The notes beneath the pieces were generated by a model that did no database searches, had not been told where the DNA came from, and worked only from the letters and a program-made list of their open reading frames with translations. From the NCBI GenBank assembly GCA_963082975.1, contig OY720345.1:79763034-79827033 (forward strand): a stretch of 64,000 nucleotides of DNA, written 5' to 3'. A program made the position numbers and the translations under genes. This DNA comes from Labia minor (lineage: Eukaryota > Arthropoda > Insecta > Dermaptera > Spongiphoridae). Below, piece by piece: positions 11,281 through 23,913 of the stretch; the first letter of the stretch is position 1; every line of letters starts with the position of its first letter.

Positions 11281-12905
11281 GGCAAAAATCAGCATTTTCG
11301 ACATCTACATTTGTCCGCTTTTCATCTCAATCAAAAAGCATTTGGAGCCGCTTGACATATACAACGTGTATGGAGAAGATATAAGAGTATGCGCAGCACA
11401 AAAATGGTTTGCGAAGTTCAAAAACAGCGACTTTAACCTCGAAGTGGATGACCTGCAAAATTCGATGAGGAGGATCTAAAGGTGCTTTTGAAGGAAGATG
11501 GTAGCCACAAAAGTCGTGAATTGACTGTAAAAAAAATCTGGAGTGTCTCCACTCGACTATCTCGCAAATTTGAATTGGATTAAATAACATATATTAATTT
11601 AAATTTAATTAATTATAAATTATCAATTAAAATTAATAAATAATATTTATTAAACCAGCGCAGGTTTGGCTCTTTGTTGATGTCACCACGTCACGTGTTG
11701 GCGCCTGAGATTTGCAGTGTTAAAAAATTCTGGTACTTTCAGCGATTCAATCAAGCTGAAATTCTATATATAGCACTTTTATACAATTATTAATCAAGTG
11801 AAAAATTATCAAACATATATCTTTATTTTTCCGGCACTTTAGAAGAAAAAAAATCAAAAAGTTGTAGGTAATGACCCTCTTCCGTTTGAGCTACATTTCT
11901 CAAAAGTTGACAGAAAACTATGAATTTTGAATAATACCCATGTACCAAATTTCATCATTCTAGCTCAAACCGTTTTTGCGTAATCTTGGTACATACACAC
12001 ACAGACATTTTTCTCAACCTTAGTGAAAATGATTCAGGAACCTTCAAAACGTATAAAAACATCAAAATCTCAACATCGAAAATTTTCGTGATCGCAATAC
12101 TATCTCTGGCAAGATAGTAATGAACTGCGATCATAAGACGATCCTCAATTATCTTCATTCACTGGGATTTACCGAAAAACTCAGAGCCTAGGGTTTCACG
12201 AGCTTAACGAAATCAACAAAGAAAATCGTCTACAAATCTTTACTCAACACCTCGTACGCCATCGAGCAACACGCGGTCATAAACAGCGCTTTTTGTATCG
12301 AATCGTCTCGGGTGATAAGAAATGGTGCCTGTACATGCATATTTAAGCAAAGAAAGGATTGGGTGGCCCCAGGAGGCACGAAGAAGCCGAGAGTCAACCA
12401 ATATCTCCACCCGAAAAAGACCATGATCTGCGTTTGGTGGGACTGGGAAGGCATAATACACTGGGAAATGCTTGGAAAGAACGCAACGGTCAACAAGGAG
12501 CTCTACATCTTCCAACAACGCCTAGTAAATGAGGCTAAACGCTGAAAAAAACCGATCGACAAGGCCAAGTCATCTTGTTATACCTCAACGCCAGAACCCA
12601 TGTTGCACAAGTCGTCAAATCCTCACTTCAAAAGCTCGAACGAGAGGTTCTTTGGCATTTGCCGTGCTCTTCGGACCATGCGCCATTATCACCTTTTTCG
12701 CTCCATGTCGAATCAAATCAGGGGTGGCGAAGAGGACCTCAAAAACTGTCTCAACAATTTCTTCAACACCACGCCATGTGATTTTTGGCGGAATAGCATC
12801 AACAAATTGGTCGAGAGGTGGGAGGAGGTGGTAAACAGTAACATCAAATACATAATTAATTAATTTATTGTTATAATTATTGTTTTTTGTTTAAATAAAG
12901 CTCTT
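11281..12905 (+). pseudogene. Mariner-family transposase relic, split by a family-A element
   Basis: Before the insertion (11281-11536) broken frames read as a mariner helix-turn-helix region (AFGAA, then FDEEDLKVLLKEDGSHKSRELT). After it (12120 on) the frame resumes as LNYLHSLGFTEKL, followed by VSGDKKWCLYMHI (first catalytic Asp), DWVAPGGTKKP, LHPKKTMICVWWDWEGIIHW, and near the end YHLFRSM and LVERWEEVV, which are classic mariner blocks. Several frameshifts and stops make it non-functional. The right end is probably in the 12860-12945 stretch (AATAAAGCTCTTTGTG then TTTTTTTTC-type sequence); exact inverted repeats were not resolved. Confidence 0.85.
11537..12119 (-). mobile_element. Family-A Helentron-like short element, copy in mariner
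   Basis: A 583-bp repeat in reverse orientation. Read on the minus strand it begins with the palindrome ACTATCTTGCCAGAGATAGT (12099-12118), has a TGTGTGTATG-type tract, and ends GCGAGATAGTCGAGTGGAGACACTCCAGA, where TGGAG-ACA-CTCCA forms a terminal hairpin. Removing it restores the mariner frame (ELTVKK then LN), with the insertion falling at a TT and no duplication. Confidence 0.75.
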
Positions 12906-12909
12906 TGTG

Positions 12910-13764
12910 AAAAAAAACGAACAAACTTATTCCCGAATCCATAGTTATATATTATTTTTGAGTAACTCTTTCTCTTCCGTTAAGTTAAAGAAAATTATAT
13001 AACATCATATATATAAAAATTTTTATTTGCAAAATTTTAAATTTTTTTTAGAAACCAAACCCTATAGATTAATAAATATGTAGCCCATCATCATATATTA
13101 TTTATATTAATTATAAATTAAGTAAAATAATTCTAACTAAAACAGTAGTTAGTTTTAAATTATTACTTTTTTATACTTTAATCAGAGATTTTATATTAAT
13201 TTTTCGCGAAGTATTCGGATTTAATATTAAACTTTATCTCGTTTTTTAAAATAAAATTTTAAATATTCATTGAATAAATACAAAAAAAAATCTGAAAATA
13301 TTTTTTAAATAAAAATTTAATACTTATCTATAAAAAAATATTTTTAATATTTTTAAATTTTGGGGCCCTAGGCACGTGCCTAGTTGGTTCTTATGCTTTT
13401 TATAGATTTTTGATAAAATAATTAAAATTACTAAAAAAAAAAAATATTACAAATTATAAAATTTAAATTATTATTAAAAAATCATTATTGAATAAAATTA
13501 TTTATATTATATTTTGTTTATTATATTTCATTAAAACTTAAAAAGCAGAGAATTTCCGAATGAATATTATTACTATTTAAGAATATTTTGCATATTTGGC
13601 ATTACTGAATTTCAATTTGTCAAACTAAATGCTCAAATTTTTGCCGCTTATTTAAGAGATTATTTTTCAATTGTCATTAATAATATTTCCATAAATATTT
13701 GTTTAATAGATTATATATCCTAAAATAAATTAATTATTTTATTTTTTTATATACTAAGATAATT
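12910..13764. other. Intergenic, no gene seen
   Basis: AT-rich upstream region of Nup37. A 16-bp perfect palindrome CTAGGCACGTGCCTAG at 13368-13383, next to GGGGCC, resembles a fragment of an old hAT-type element. Nothing else supported. Confidence 0.5.
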
Positions 13765-14495
13765 ATGAAAAATCAAACAAATCCAAATTTTATTGAAAAA
13801 TTCCCTCAACAGATACATCAAGTTGAATTTTCCCCTTTTGAATGGTCTCAAAATTTAATATGTATAGCCTTGGATGAAATTATGCAAGTTTCATCAATTA
13901 AATTTCCTGTAATTTTATTGTGAATTTGATAGAATATTTAAAAATTCATATATTACGAATATAAAAATTCTTTTACTACTTTTAGGAAGATAATGAATCG
14001 GAATGTTATGATGAATTTTTTGTTGAACCTCTCCGTCAATTTCAACATCATATTCGATCTCAGGCAATTGCATGGTCACCAGATTCCACTCTCACAGAAC
14101 TTCCTAAAAACATTACTTTCTGCACTGCCGGATCTGATTTTTCTATTTATATATTTTTTAGTGATTTAACTTCCAATGACACGATTCAAGTAAGTTATAT
14201 ATTATACCCTTTACCCTTTTCTTATAATTCCTTAATTATAAAAAATAATTTCTAAATTATATTTACAAAGGAAATTGCAGGCCATAAAGATTATATTAAT
14301 TCTATTTCCTTTGATAAATCTGGTGATAGTATTGTTTCAACTGGAGATGACCACACCTGTAGAGTTTGGTTTCGTGATCGTTTTCAAGAATGGGATGATA
14401 TAGAAAAGCGTATAGTTTTTAATCTTTCATCACCAGGTAACCAACTAATTATTTAAATTTGGAGGTAACTATACAGTTTTTCGGACAAACACACA

Positions 14496-14534
<39 letters not shown>

Positions 14535-16261
14535 TAGTTGTATTTAAATTATTTAATTTTTATATAAAACACAACCGAAGAGTAGGGTAAAAATAATATA
14601 TATATTGCATCTACTGGTAAAAATTTCATTACTATCCAAGTGTGTGTCCTGAAAACTGTATAATTAGCACTTTTCAATGTTTTAGCATTATCATTTGCTG
14701 AATATGATAGTCTCGTTCAGGAATTTTTAGAGTCGTATATATTCAAATATCTAGGGATTAAAAATGCCTTTTATTTTCTTACTTTATTTTATTATTTTTA
14801 TCTATTAAAAGACTTAATAAACTGATGAGAATATTAACAATCCAAAATTAACTTTTAAAAATGTTAAAGGAATAAAGTTTAGTATGTTTAGATAAAAGCT
14901 CGATAACAAATAATTATTACAAAACGAAATTTGAATATTATTTATAAAAATACGCATAGATAAATAATAACTTTTGATATCTAACATTGCAAAAAATTTT
15001 ATCAGGTTTATTTAATTAATCAAATATTACACAATTTTTGCAAATATAATATGAAATTAATAGATTAAACCATATGCATTTTTTTATTAACACCGAAATT
15101 AAACTTAAAAATATAAAACTTAATATGTATAATTTTTATATGAAGTCACTCGATGTAGTTTCAAGTTGATTAATTTATTTACTTTATGTCAGTTTTGATT
15201 ATTCTTTTTATAAATAGGTATGAGTGTTTGCTGGCATAATGATGAACCAGGCAAACTTATGGTGGCTGAATTATCTGGCTTAATACAACTTTTCAATGTT
15301 CATGCACAGCATGCGATCCTATCTTTGGATTGCGGCAATAGTTCGCCATTAATATCAGCAGATTGGGCTCCAAGTAATGGAATTATGATTGCTGCTGTTG
15401 CTGGACCTGATTTATTAGTTTGGAACTGTACTAAACCAAGGTAAAAAATTTTATACCTTTATTATTTCGAAATCGGAAAAAAAAATCCTTCATAAAATAA
15501 TTCTTAAAGATTTACTCTTATATTCAATAAAACAGGGCCTCTTTAGTAATCCCCCCTCCACCCCAATTGGAAAAATTACCGAACATACCATAAATTTAAG
15601 TTTAGGAGGCTTTATAAAATAATATTACTTTATAATGATTCATAATTTAATTTAAAAGAAAAAAATCCAAATACATTTCAAATCTGATAATATTTCTTTT
15701 CTAGTCGTCCTAAAGAAGTAAGAACTATTCATTCTTCTGGTGGTAGTGTGGTTCGATTTTGTCCAAATAGTGATAACCACATTGCTTCCATAGGCCAGCC
15801 TGACCACCAATTAGTAATCACCAATATACGCCAACAAAAACCACTTCTTCTATCAAATAATCAGGTATTTAATATTTTATACCATTTTATTTTTAAAAAA
15901 ATTCATTAAATTTTTCAGTATAATCAATATTTTTGTTCAAATTTAAATGAGTATAATTTTTTAAATACAAATATAAATACATTCTAGGTATTATGAATGA
16001 TTACAACAAACTGAAACTTATCAAATAATACCCAGTCCATGTTATTGTTTCAGTTTTAAATTCATTCATATTTTTTATGAATAATTTTTCCCATCTTTTG
16101 ATATGCTTATTTGTATACATATATTTTTAAAATATTGATTAATCTAGCCCTCAAAATTATGTTTTCAGATATCAAGTGGACTTTCATGGCATTTTCGTCT
16201 TCCATATGTTTGTTCAGGAAATGATAGAAACCTTTGTTTTTGGAAAATTGTTATGAAGTGA
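13765..16261 (+). CDS. NUP37: Nucleoporin Nup37, complete
   Basis: Six coding exons: 13765-13908, 13986-14189, 14271-14436, 15218-15440, 15705-15864 and 16169-16261, giving 329 aa, close to the roughly 326 aa of vertebrate Nup37. Nup37 is a WD40 beta-propeller subunit of the Nup107-160 Y-complex, needed for nuclear pore assembly and kinetochore function. Recognisable blocks in order: VEFSPFEWSQN near residue 20, AIAWSPDSTLTELP near 75, DDHTCRVWF (a WD repeat) near 145, SPGMSVCWHND spanning the exon 3/4 junction, AQHAILSLDCG, AVAGPDLLVWN, and the terminal SGLSWHFRLPYVCSGNDRNLCFWK. All match family blocks. The start is the first ATG in frame and fits the expected N-terminus. Intron 3 (14437-15217) is the longest and holds a TA microsatellite. 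Confidence 0.93.
14500..14531. repeat. TA microsatellite in Nup37 intron 3
   Basis: An uninterrupted AT dinucleotide run of about 30 bp within the intron, preceded by an ACACACGCA stretch. Confidence 0.9.
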
Positions 16262-17577
16262 AAAATACATTTATCTTTGATTTATTGTGTTCAGTGTTTA
16301 AATAATAAATTATAATTTTATTTATTAATAATTGTAAAAAATTTATAAAAAATATATACAATCCAAAACGTATATTGATTTTTCAATATCTCTTATTTTC
16401 CCATCCACTTCTTGTTTATAGAAAAAAATTATTTTTAATTGTAATCGGCAAGGAGAGTGACACCCACTTTTTTTTTTATCTATGAATTAGTAGGAGGAGA
16501 ACATGTATCCCTCGATGGAAGTAGAAGGCAACCTCCTGAAAATCCCTAACATCAAAATAATCCAAAGATTAGCCACCCTCCCCGTGTAACCTACCAATTC
16601 TAAATACCTTTGTCTCTTCTGCCTCCTTTATCAATGCTCCTCATTCTTGACAGATGTGCTCTGAAATTCCCAGATCTCACTAAATTCTATAATATCGTTT
16701 AATATATTTCTCTATAATCTCTTAATGAATGAACAAATTTAAAATCAATCATACTTACTATTATGTATGTTAAACTTAACTTGAAATATTACATTTACAT
16801 TTGAAAATAAATAAAATGAATACCTATTTAAAAATGTGTCATGATAGATAAATAACTCTGATTACTTACATTTGGTGAGCTGTATTATGTAAATCTTTTC
16901 ATCATTATCATCCGAGATGGAGAAGAAAATAAAAAAAATTCAAATCCATATCGAGTAGCAGGAACGAAGATTGAAACATGAAATAGAAGTAAAAGAGAAC
17001 GTATTAGATTAGGAAAATTTTAAAATAAGTAAATTTGAAATAAAAATCAAATAATAATAAATATTGACCTCGGAGTTAATAAAGGGTTGATATATCTCGC
17101 AGATTAAACTCGAAGACCAACTAAATTTGAATTGATACCTCGTCTCTCTCACCTGGATAAATAAGAAATTAATCAAGATGAGTTATTTATATAAATGAAA
17201 CGAAAAAAAGATATAAGAATAAATAAATAATACTAATATGATTCAAAAGGTGAAGGATTTTTAAAAATATCTTATTTCTGTGATTTTTTTGAGTTGAAAA
17301 TGATTTTCATTTAAAGACAATATGTAAATAAAGGAAAAATTAAATAGTTTAGATGATTTTTTTAATGTTTAAGTAATTTTCATTTAACTTTTAATAAAAT
17401 TTAATTAAACAGATATTAAATCTATTTGATAGAATATTTAAGTTTAATTCTATTTCAAAATTTTAATGAAAAATTTATAAATATATATAAATAATATATC
17501 AGTAAAAACTAATAAAAATGCATTTTATAAAATTTAATTTTTATTGAAATATTTTTTTTAGTTCATTATTGAAATTA
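16262..17577. other. Intergenic, no gene seen
   Basis: AT-rich. A less AT-rich patch at 16440-16650 contains a short broken frame without recognisable similarity. No repeat boundaries identified. Confidence 0.5.
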
Positions 17578-17760
17578 CAGTAAAAGCTCTTTATTCGCGG
17601 GGTATGTGTTCCATAAATATACTGGGAATACAGAAACCGTGAATACGGAATGGTAATTTGTATGGGATTATAAGGGATACGTTTCTAGGAGACAAAATAA
17701 AAAAAATATATATAATAAAATTAATTTAATTGAAGTTTTTGAACATTTTGATTAATTGTC

Positions 17761-18060
17761 TTAAGGCAATGTTTTGATAAATTTTGTAATTTTCTCTTGC
17801 TTGGTAGTTTTTAAAATCTTCAATTTAGACTGATACGCAGCAGTCGCATTAGCAATTTGCCTCTTAAAAATAAGACTTCGGTCCATAGACGAATCAATGT
17901 TCATAAAGAAATCGCAAAGCTCATTTGGCATTCTTAAACCTTTACTAAGTATTTCCAAATTAAATGTCACGTTTCCAGTGCTTGTTGAAGTCTCTTCTTC
18001 AATAGGCTGTGAATTTAACATTTCCTCCAAGTCGGTTTCAGTCTTCATTTTGCACTTCAA
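17761..18060 (-). pseudogene. Tigger-like transposase C-terminal fragment
   Basis: A 99-aa open frame whose pattern (ETDLEEMLNSQPIEEE, then a long helix ending in SLIFKRQIANATAAYQSK and a Lys/Thr-rich tail) resembles the C-terminal end of Tigger transposases. The DDE domain is missing, so it is inactive. A diverged copy with more damage is at 20609-20848. Confidence 0.55.
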
Positions 18061-18504
18061 GCAATTCTATCTGTTTGAACCTATTCATTTAGTAATAAGG
18101 TTGCTTTCATTCTGTTTGTTTACATCAGGGGAACACTTGGGCCAAACAAACAAGGTTTAACCCAAAAAAACATTTTACCTTTTTACTATTTTCACTAAGG
18201 TTGAGAAAAATGTCTGTCGTGTGTGTGTGTGTATGTGTATGTATGTAGACAAGATTACGCAAAAACAGCTAGAATCATGTTGGTACATGGGCATTAGTCA
18301 AATTAAGTTAATTAAGTGATTTTTTTCAACTTTGTTATTTTATATAGGCAGCTACTTTCAAAGTTTCAGTATTTATAATTATAGAGAACTTCACACATTA
18401 AAAATTTCTAAACAAATCTCTAAAACAAAGTGAATATATTTTTTTTAATTAAATGAATAAATTATTTTAAAAATTTGGAAAGGCTGAACATGTTTACCAT
18501 TTTT

Positions 18505-19076
18505 TACAATCTCGCCAGATCACGAAAAGTTTCGATGTTGAGATTTTGATGTTTTTATACGTTATGAAGGTTCCTCAATTATTTTCACTAAGAGGTTGAG
18601 AAAAATGTCTGTGTGTATGTATGTAACCAAGATTATGCAAAAACGGTTTGAGCTAGAATGATGAAATTTGGTACACGGGCATTATTCAAAATTCGTAGTT
18701 TTCTATCAACTTTTGAGAAATGTAGCTTAGGGTCATTACTTACAACGTTTTGATTTTTTTCCCCTAAAGTGACGGTAAAAATAAAGATATATGTTTGATA
18801 ATTTTTCACATGATTAAAAATTGTATAAAACTGCTAAGTATATATAGAATTTCAGCTTGATTGAATCGCTGAAAGTACCAGAATTAATTTTTTAACACTG
18901 CAAATCTCACGCGCCAACACGTGACTTGGTGCCATCATCAAAGAGCCAAACATACACTGGTTTAATAAATATTATCTATTAATATTAATTTATAATTTAT
19001 AATTAATTAAATTTAATTTAAATATAATATATTATGTTATTTAATCCAATTCAAACTGCGAGTGGAGACACTCCAG
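18505..19076 (+). mobile_element. Family-A Helentron-like element, copy nested in Tigger copy 1
   Basis: Forward-orientation copy. The 5' palindrome is degenerate (CTCGCCAGATC region), the TGTGTGTATGTATG tract and the AACGGTTTGAGCTAG core are present, and it ends AGTGGAGACACTCCAG. A second partial family-A segment precedes it at about 18181-18380. Confidence 0.7.
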
Positions 19077-19079
19077 CAA

Positions 19080-19274
19080 TTTTTTTTGACAAATTGAAAT
19101 TTTTTTTAAAAAAGTCGAAAGTGGTCGAGCCGCAAAATTTTTTTTTAAAAAAAGTCGAAAGTCTGGTCGCGAAAAACATTTTAACTTTTTTTTTTTTTTT
19201 TTTTTTTTAGAGACAAATTGAAATTTTTTTAAAAAAGTCGAAAGTGGTCGCGGGCCGCGAGTTTGACACCCCTG
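19080..19274. mobile_element. hAT-like fragment with poly-A/T rich interior
   Basis: It ends GCGAGTTTGACACCCCTG, a typical hAT right end in reverse complement (CAGGGGTGTCAAACTC). The interior has three similar AAAAAGTCGAAAGT blocks, suggesting internal tandem repetition. The left end is not resolved. Confidence 0.5.
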
Positions 19275-19583
19275 GTTTCTCAAAAACACCGATCGTGGGG
19301 AAGGCGACTTATGTCAAAGTTATATTATATAACATCATATTTTAGGCAAAGTTGTAATAAGATCTATTTTACTTTTTATTAGTTCATTTGACGGCATTTA
19401 CAAAGGATATTGGGTTGGATACCTATTGGAATCCTTTTATTATTATGTATGTACTTATTAGATTCGCGAAAAAGAAATTGGAATATAAGAATTGGGTTGC
19501 AATTTTTTAATCCGCGAATAGTGAAAACGCGAATGAAGGAAGCGCGAATAAGGAGTTTTGACTGTATTATAATTTTTAAAAAA

Positions 19584-19985
19584 GCTGGAGTGTCTCCACA
19601 CTCTATCTCGCAAATTTGAATTGGATTAAATAACATAATATATTATATTTAAATTAAATTTAATTAATTATATATTATAAATTAAAATTAATAAAAAATA
19701 TTAATTAAACCAGCGCATGTTTAGCTCTTTGTTGACCGCACCACGTCACGTGTTGGCGCGTGATTTGCAGTGTTAAAAAATTAATTCAGCGATTCAATCA
19801 AGCTGAAATTCTATATATAGCAGTTTTATACAATTTTGAATCATGTGAAAAACTATTAAAGATATATCTTTATTTTACGGTCAATTTAGAGGAATAAAAT
19901 GTAAATGTGGTAGGTAATCCCTCTTCCGAATGAGCTACATTTCCTAAAATTATAATCATAGAAATGATAGAAAACTACGAATACG
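19584..19985 (-). mobile_element. Family-A Helentron-like element, 5'-truncated
   Basis: Reverse-orientation copy starting with the family 3' end (CTGGAGTGTCTCCACACTC) and matching the family to about 19985, where it is replaced by the GC-rich island. It begins 20 bp outside the Tigger copy 1 right end. Confidence 0.65.
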
Positions 19986-20107
19986 GAGAGCTGAATGCGC
20001 TCGAGTCGCCCAGGCAGCCAGGAGGTGTGGTCAGGCGGAGAAGGGGAAGAGGGGCGGGGTGAGTGGGGTCGAGCGGGGACGAGTGGAGGTGTGCGTTGGG
20101 AGGAGTA
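19986..20107. other. GC- and GA-rich island
   Basis: A roughly 120-bp stretch of strongly G-rich sequence (GGGGAAGAGGGGCGGGG and GAGCGGGGACGAGTGGAGG) inside DNA that is otherwise about three-quarters A+T. No coding frame or named repeat recognised. Its left edge coincides with the truncation of a family-A element. Confidence 0.6.
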
Positions 20108-20377
20108 ATTTACAAATTATATTACAAATAAAAATTGTTTATGAATAAAATTAAAACACAAATAATAATTAATAGTTTTTGAATAGATTTTAAAACGAAT
20201 CTATAAATAATATTTATTTAAGTTTAATTAAATTCAAAGATTTTAATGAAAAATTTATAAAATTTATATATATATATATTGAAATTTTTTTTTGTGTCCT
20301 AAAATAAATTCAACAAGGGGTCTATGGATATTTTGTTTGTATGTCATTCATTATAATCTTTATGCATAATACATTTA

Positions 20378-21477
20378 CAGTAAAAGCTCCTTATTCGCGG
20401 GGTATATGTTCCATAAATATGCCGCAAATACAGAAACCGTGAAATGGGATTATAGGGGATACGTTCCTAGAAGATAAAATAAAAATATATATATATATAT
20501 AATAAAATTAATTTAATTGAAGTTTTTGAATATTATTATCTTAAGGTTTAGGCAATGATATGAAGAATTTTGTAATTTTCTCTTGCTTGGTAGTTTTTAA
20601 AATCTTCTTCAATTTAGACTGATACACAGCAGTCGCATTACAATTTGCCTCTTAAAAATAAGACTTCGTTCGATAGACGAATCAATGTTCATAAAGAGAT
20701 TGCAAAGCTCATTTGGCATTCTTAAACCTTTACTAAGATTTTCCAAATTAAATGTCACGTTTCCAGTGCTTGTTGTAGTCTCTTCTTCAATAGGCTGTGA
20801 ATTTAACATTTCCTCCAAGTCGGTTTCAATCTTCATCTTGCGATTCAAGCAATTCCTGAATGTTCTATCTGTTGTTCGAATCCATCTCGTCCTATTCTAT
20901 TCACACACACACACACACAATTTCGGCTATGTTTGCAGTCAATATTTGAATTTGCACAGATTCTTTGTTATTTTCCGCAGTCAGAGTAGGCAACAGTTTT
21001 TTACTATCTCACCAGAGAAAACGGTTTGGGCTAGAATAATAAAATTTGGTACATGGGCATTATTCAAAACTCGTAGTTTTCTATCAATTTTTGAGAAATG
21101 TAGCTCATTTGGAAGTGGAGACACTCCAGCTAATTTTTTAAATTTTAATATTTTATGTTCGTTTCTATTATATTATCTATTAGAGTAGATATCTGTGTTC
21201 AAAAGTAAAGCTGAATTTTGAATTTTCTCGGGCTGTGTACATTCGATTTTCGAAAAAAAATTTTCAATGTTTGTGGCTTCAGTTTGTTTACATTATTAAA
21301 AACACCCATCGCGGGGAAGGCGTCTATGAAGGATATTGGGTTGGATACCTATTGGAATCCTTTTATCATTATGTATGCACTTAATAAATCCGTGAATATA
21401 GAATTTTTAACCGCGGGGGTGGGTCGCATTTTTTTAACCCGCGAATAGTGAAAACGCGAATGAAGGAGTTTTTACTG
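20378..21477 (-). mobile_element. Pogo/Tigger-type relic, copy 2
   Basis: Left end CAGTAAAAGCTCCTTATTCG and right end (reverse complement) CAGTAAAAACTCCTTCATTC, flanked by TA (20376-20377, 21478-21479). It contains a minus-strand transposase remnant at 20609-20848 homologous to that of copy 1, and a collapsed family-A insertion (about 20995-21135) retaining the AACGGTTTGGGCTAG core and GTGGAGACACTCCAG end. Confidence 0.8.
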
Positions 21478-21479
21478 TA

Positions 21480-22750
21480 TAATATATAATAGAAAAAACA
21501 ATTGTTCATTCCTTCATGCGAATATTAATTCTAATGGATTTATAAAAAAATAAGATGATAAGAGTAAAATAAATGTATTATATATATATACTAACTCTAC
21601 GAATGATTCTAGAGTCAGAACCAAAACAAAAATTTGTATAGATATAGAGGAGTGAGTTCTCACATGAGGTAAATTTCTTTCTTCAATATAAATTCATAAA
21701 ATTAGGGGGACAAAATTAATTTAGTTATTTTACTATGAATTAATTATTTTTATTTGTCTATTTTATAGTATAATTTAATCTATTAATTTAATATTATTTA
21801 CTTTTATAATTTTAAATGACAATCAAGTTTGTTCCTTTTCCCTTTGAGTTCACAACAATTCATTTCGATCCAATTTTTAGTCATTCAAACAAAGAATGAA
21901 TTGAAATGATGAATAGTGACACATTTAATTTAAATCCTATTTTATTTCTTATCATATACCATCCATGTTAGAATAAATTATTCAATAGAAAATCTTTTAT
22001 TTTAGGATGATTTGTTCTTTTAATATTTATTTTGTTAAAAGATTATCTTTTATTAAGCAAAATATAAAATAGAATATATTTTAATCAATTTTATTTCTAA
22101 ATTAAAAATTGTAACTTATTCGATGTTTAAATATTTATAAAATAAAATAATAATATATTTATTCAGAAGACGGAAAAATGTTAGTTGGAGAAATGGAAGC
22201 TTTGAAATCTATTTTCCCTTTAGAATTTTTTGAAAATCCGTTTAAATGTTCAATGTTTTATTGAATAATGATAGAGCAACGGCATTCCCCAATTTGATTA
22301 TTCTTCTCAATTCGAGAATTGCTTATAAAGAGAGATCATTTTCTAGGCTCGATCAATCAGGATAGATTAAATAGTTTATCAATTATGTAGATTGAAAGTG
22401 AAGACGCAATGAAATTAGATTTTCAAATAATTTTAGAAAAATTTTTATAATAAAAACTTAGAAATATGTAAATATATGTATTCATATTCACATATGATGT
22501 AAATTTATATTCAATAAGTGTTTTTGTATTTTGAACATTTTTATTTTTTTAATTTATGTAGAAGTTTACCTATCTTATGATCCATATGACATTTGATATA
22601 TTGATTATGAATTTGAATTTTATTTTATTTAAAATAATATTAAAGACGGCCCCGAAAAAAAATCCAATCGGGCCCCACACATATTCGATCCGGGCCTGGT
22701 GGTTGTGGTATACAAATAGGCAGGTTTGTTAATTTATATTTATAAAAAAT
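21480..22750. other. Intergenic, no gene seen
   Basis: AT-rich. A GC-rich fragment at 22646-22705 (GGCCCCG and CGATCCGGGCCTGG) resembles an old hAT end. No coding frame supported. Confidence 0.5.
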
Positions 22751-23302
22751 TGGTAATTATTTACTAAACGGGAATCTCCAGGGATTTGGATGAAACTTTA
22801 CCTGTGGATTCCTTGTTTAATTCCAAAGAAACATTTAATTATAAAATTTTTCCCGGTCTTTTCTAGTTTATGAGATAAAGATGATTAAAATTTGCATAAT
22901 GGGCTACATTAACATTCAGTTTGACATTAATATTAATAATTGTTTTATGCATTTGGACCCAAGGATTAATCACTTATTTACTAATTTTTGGTTTTTTCAC
23001 TTCGGTTTGGATATAGAAAAATTATTTAATTAATTAGTTTTTTTCATATTCATATATCCAAAGTGAACTGAAAAAAAAAACATAGAAAATTAGTGAAGCC
23101 CTCTGCTGGCCAAATAAATAAAACATGGTAGCTAAATAGAATGTAATTGGATTTATATGCAAATTTTAATAATTTTTATCTCGTAAACTATAAGCGACCC
23201 GCAAAAATTGCATAAGAAAAGTTAATTTGGAATTAAAAAAGGAACCCACTAGTAAAGTTTTATCCAAATCCCTGGAGATTCCTGTTTTGTAAATAATTAC
23301 CA
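22751..23302. mobile_element. Fold-back MITE with about 150-bp terminal inverted repeats
   Basis: Both ends read TGGTAATTATTTAC inwards and continue as diverged inverted repeats (GAATCTCCAGGGATTTGGAT in both) for about 150 bp. Flanks are TAAAAAAT on each side (22743-22750 and 23303-23310), a probable 8-bp target duplication. A fragment of the same family is near 59550-59650. Confidence 0.75.
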
Positions 23303-23913
23303 TAAAAAATTAATTTAATTTTTATTAAATATTATAATTATACATGAATTAATTTAAAATTCTTAAATTTATTGCAATTTTGACACCTTCAAAAGTTTCT
23401 TGGTTGCACAATTTTTTTGAGAATTTATGTGATTCATCATCTTTGATGTTTTTAAATTATAAATTTGTAATAAAAAAGAGAATGAATGAAATTTTTAATC
23501 AATCCTTTTTATTTAAAAAAAAATCACTATATACTTAATGATATTTCCTTTAAAAATCGCGCAATTCTCATCCTTTCTATGACCTATTCTATAGTCGGCC
23601 AATCACTTGAATTCTCTCATTTAGATTTGAAGTTTAGAGGCTAGAGAAAGTTAATTATTAAAGTCCCTCTGCGAGGCTTCTAAAAGAAATCATTATATTA
23701 ATTACTTTCTCGTACTTATCCAAAATACATGTTTATAAAAGTTAGAATTTTTTTTAAAATTAATCCTTAAAATATATCCTTAAATTTGTTTATTTATTAA
23801 TGTCAATGCATTATAAAAGATAATATGTTACTAAAAAAGTATGTTATTAGATTAATACTCATTGCCACTTCTGTCAGTATAGAATGAATTGTTAAAAAAA
23901 CATTACTCCCGGC
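23303..23913. other. Upstream region of the CCDC50-like gene
   Basis: AT-rich noncoding sequence presumed to hold the promoter; no specific element identified. Confidence 0.4.

Larger units (their letters stand above)
17578..19564 (-). mobile_element. Pogo/Tigger-type DNA transposon relic, copy 1, with nested insertions
   Basis: Left end CAGTAAAAGCTCTTTATTCG and right end (reverse complement) CAGTCAAAACTCCTTATTCG, flanked by TA on both sides, as expected for Tc1/mariner-pogo superfamily insertion. It carries a minus-strand transposase C-terminal remnant (17761-18060). Nested insertions include family-A sequence (about 18181-18380 partial and 18505-19076) and a hAT fragment (about 19080-19274). 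A related copy lies at 20378-21477. Confidence 0.8.

Noticed and set aside
12230-12834. Several overlapping 67-101 aa frames on both strands
   Set aside because: All are shadows or broken pieces of the mariner transposase relic; none is a separate gene.
20685-21188. 167-aa plus-strand open frame
   Set aside because: It runs antisense to the Tigger transposase remnant and into a collapsed family-A element; no conserved motif.
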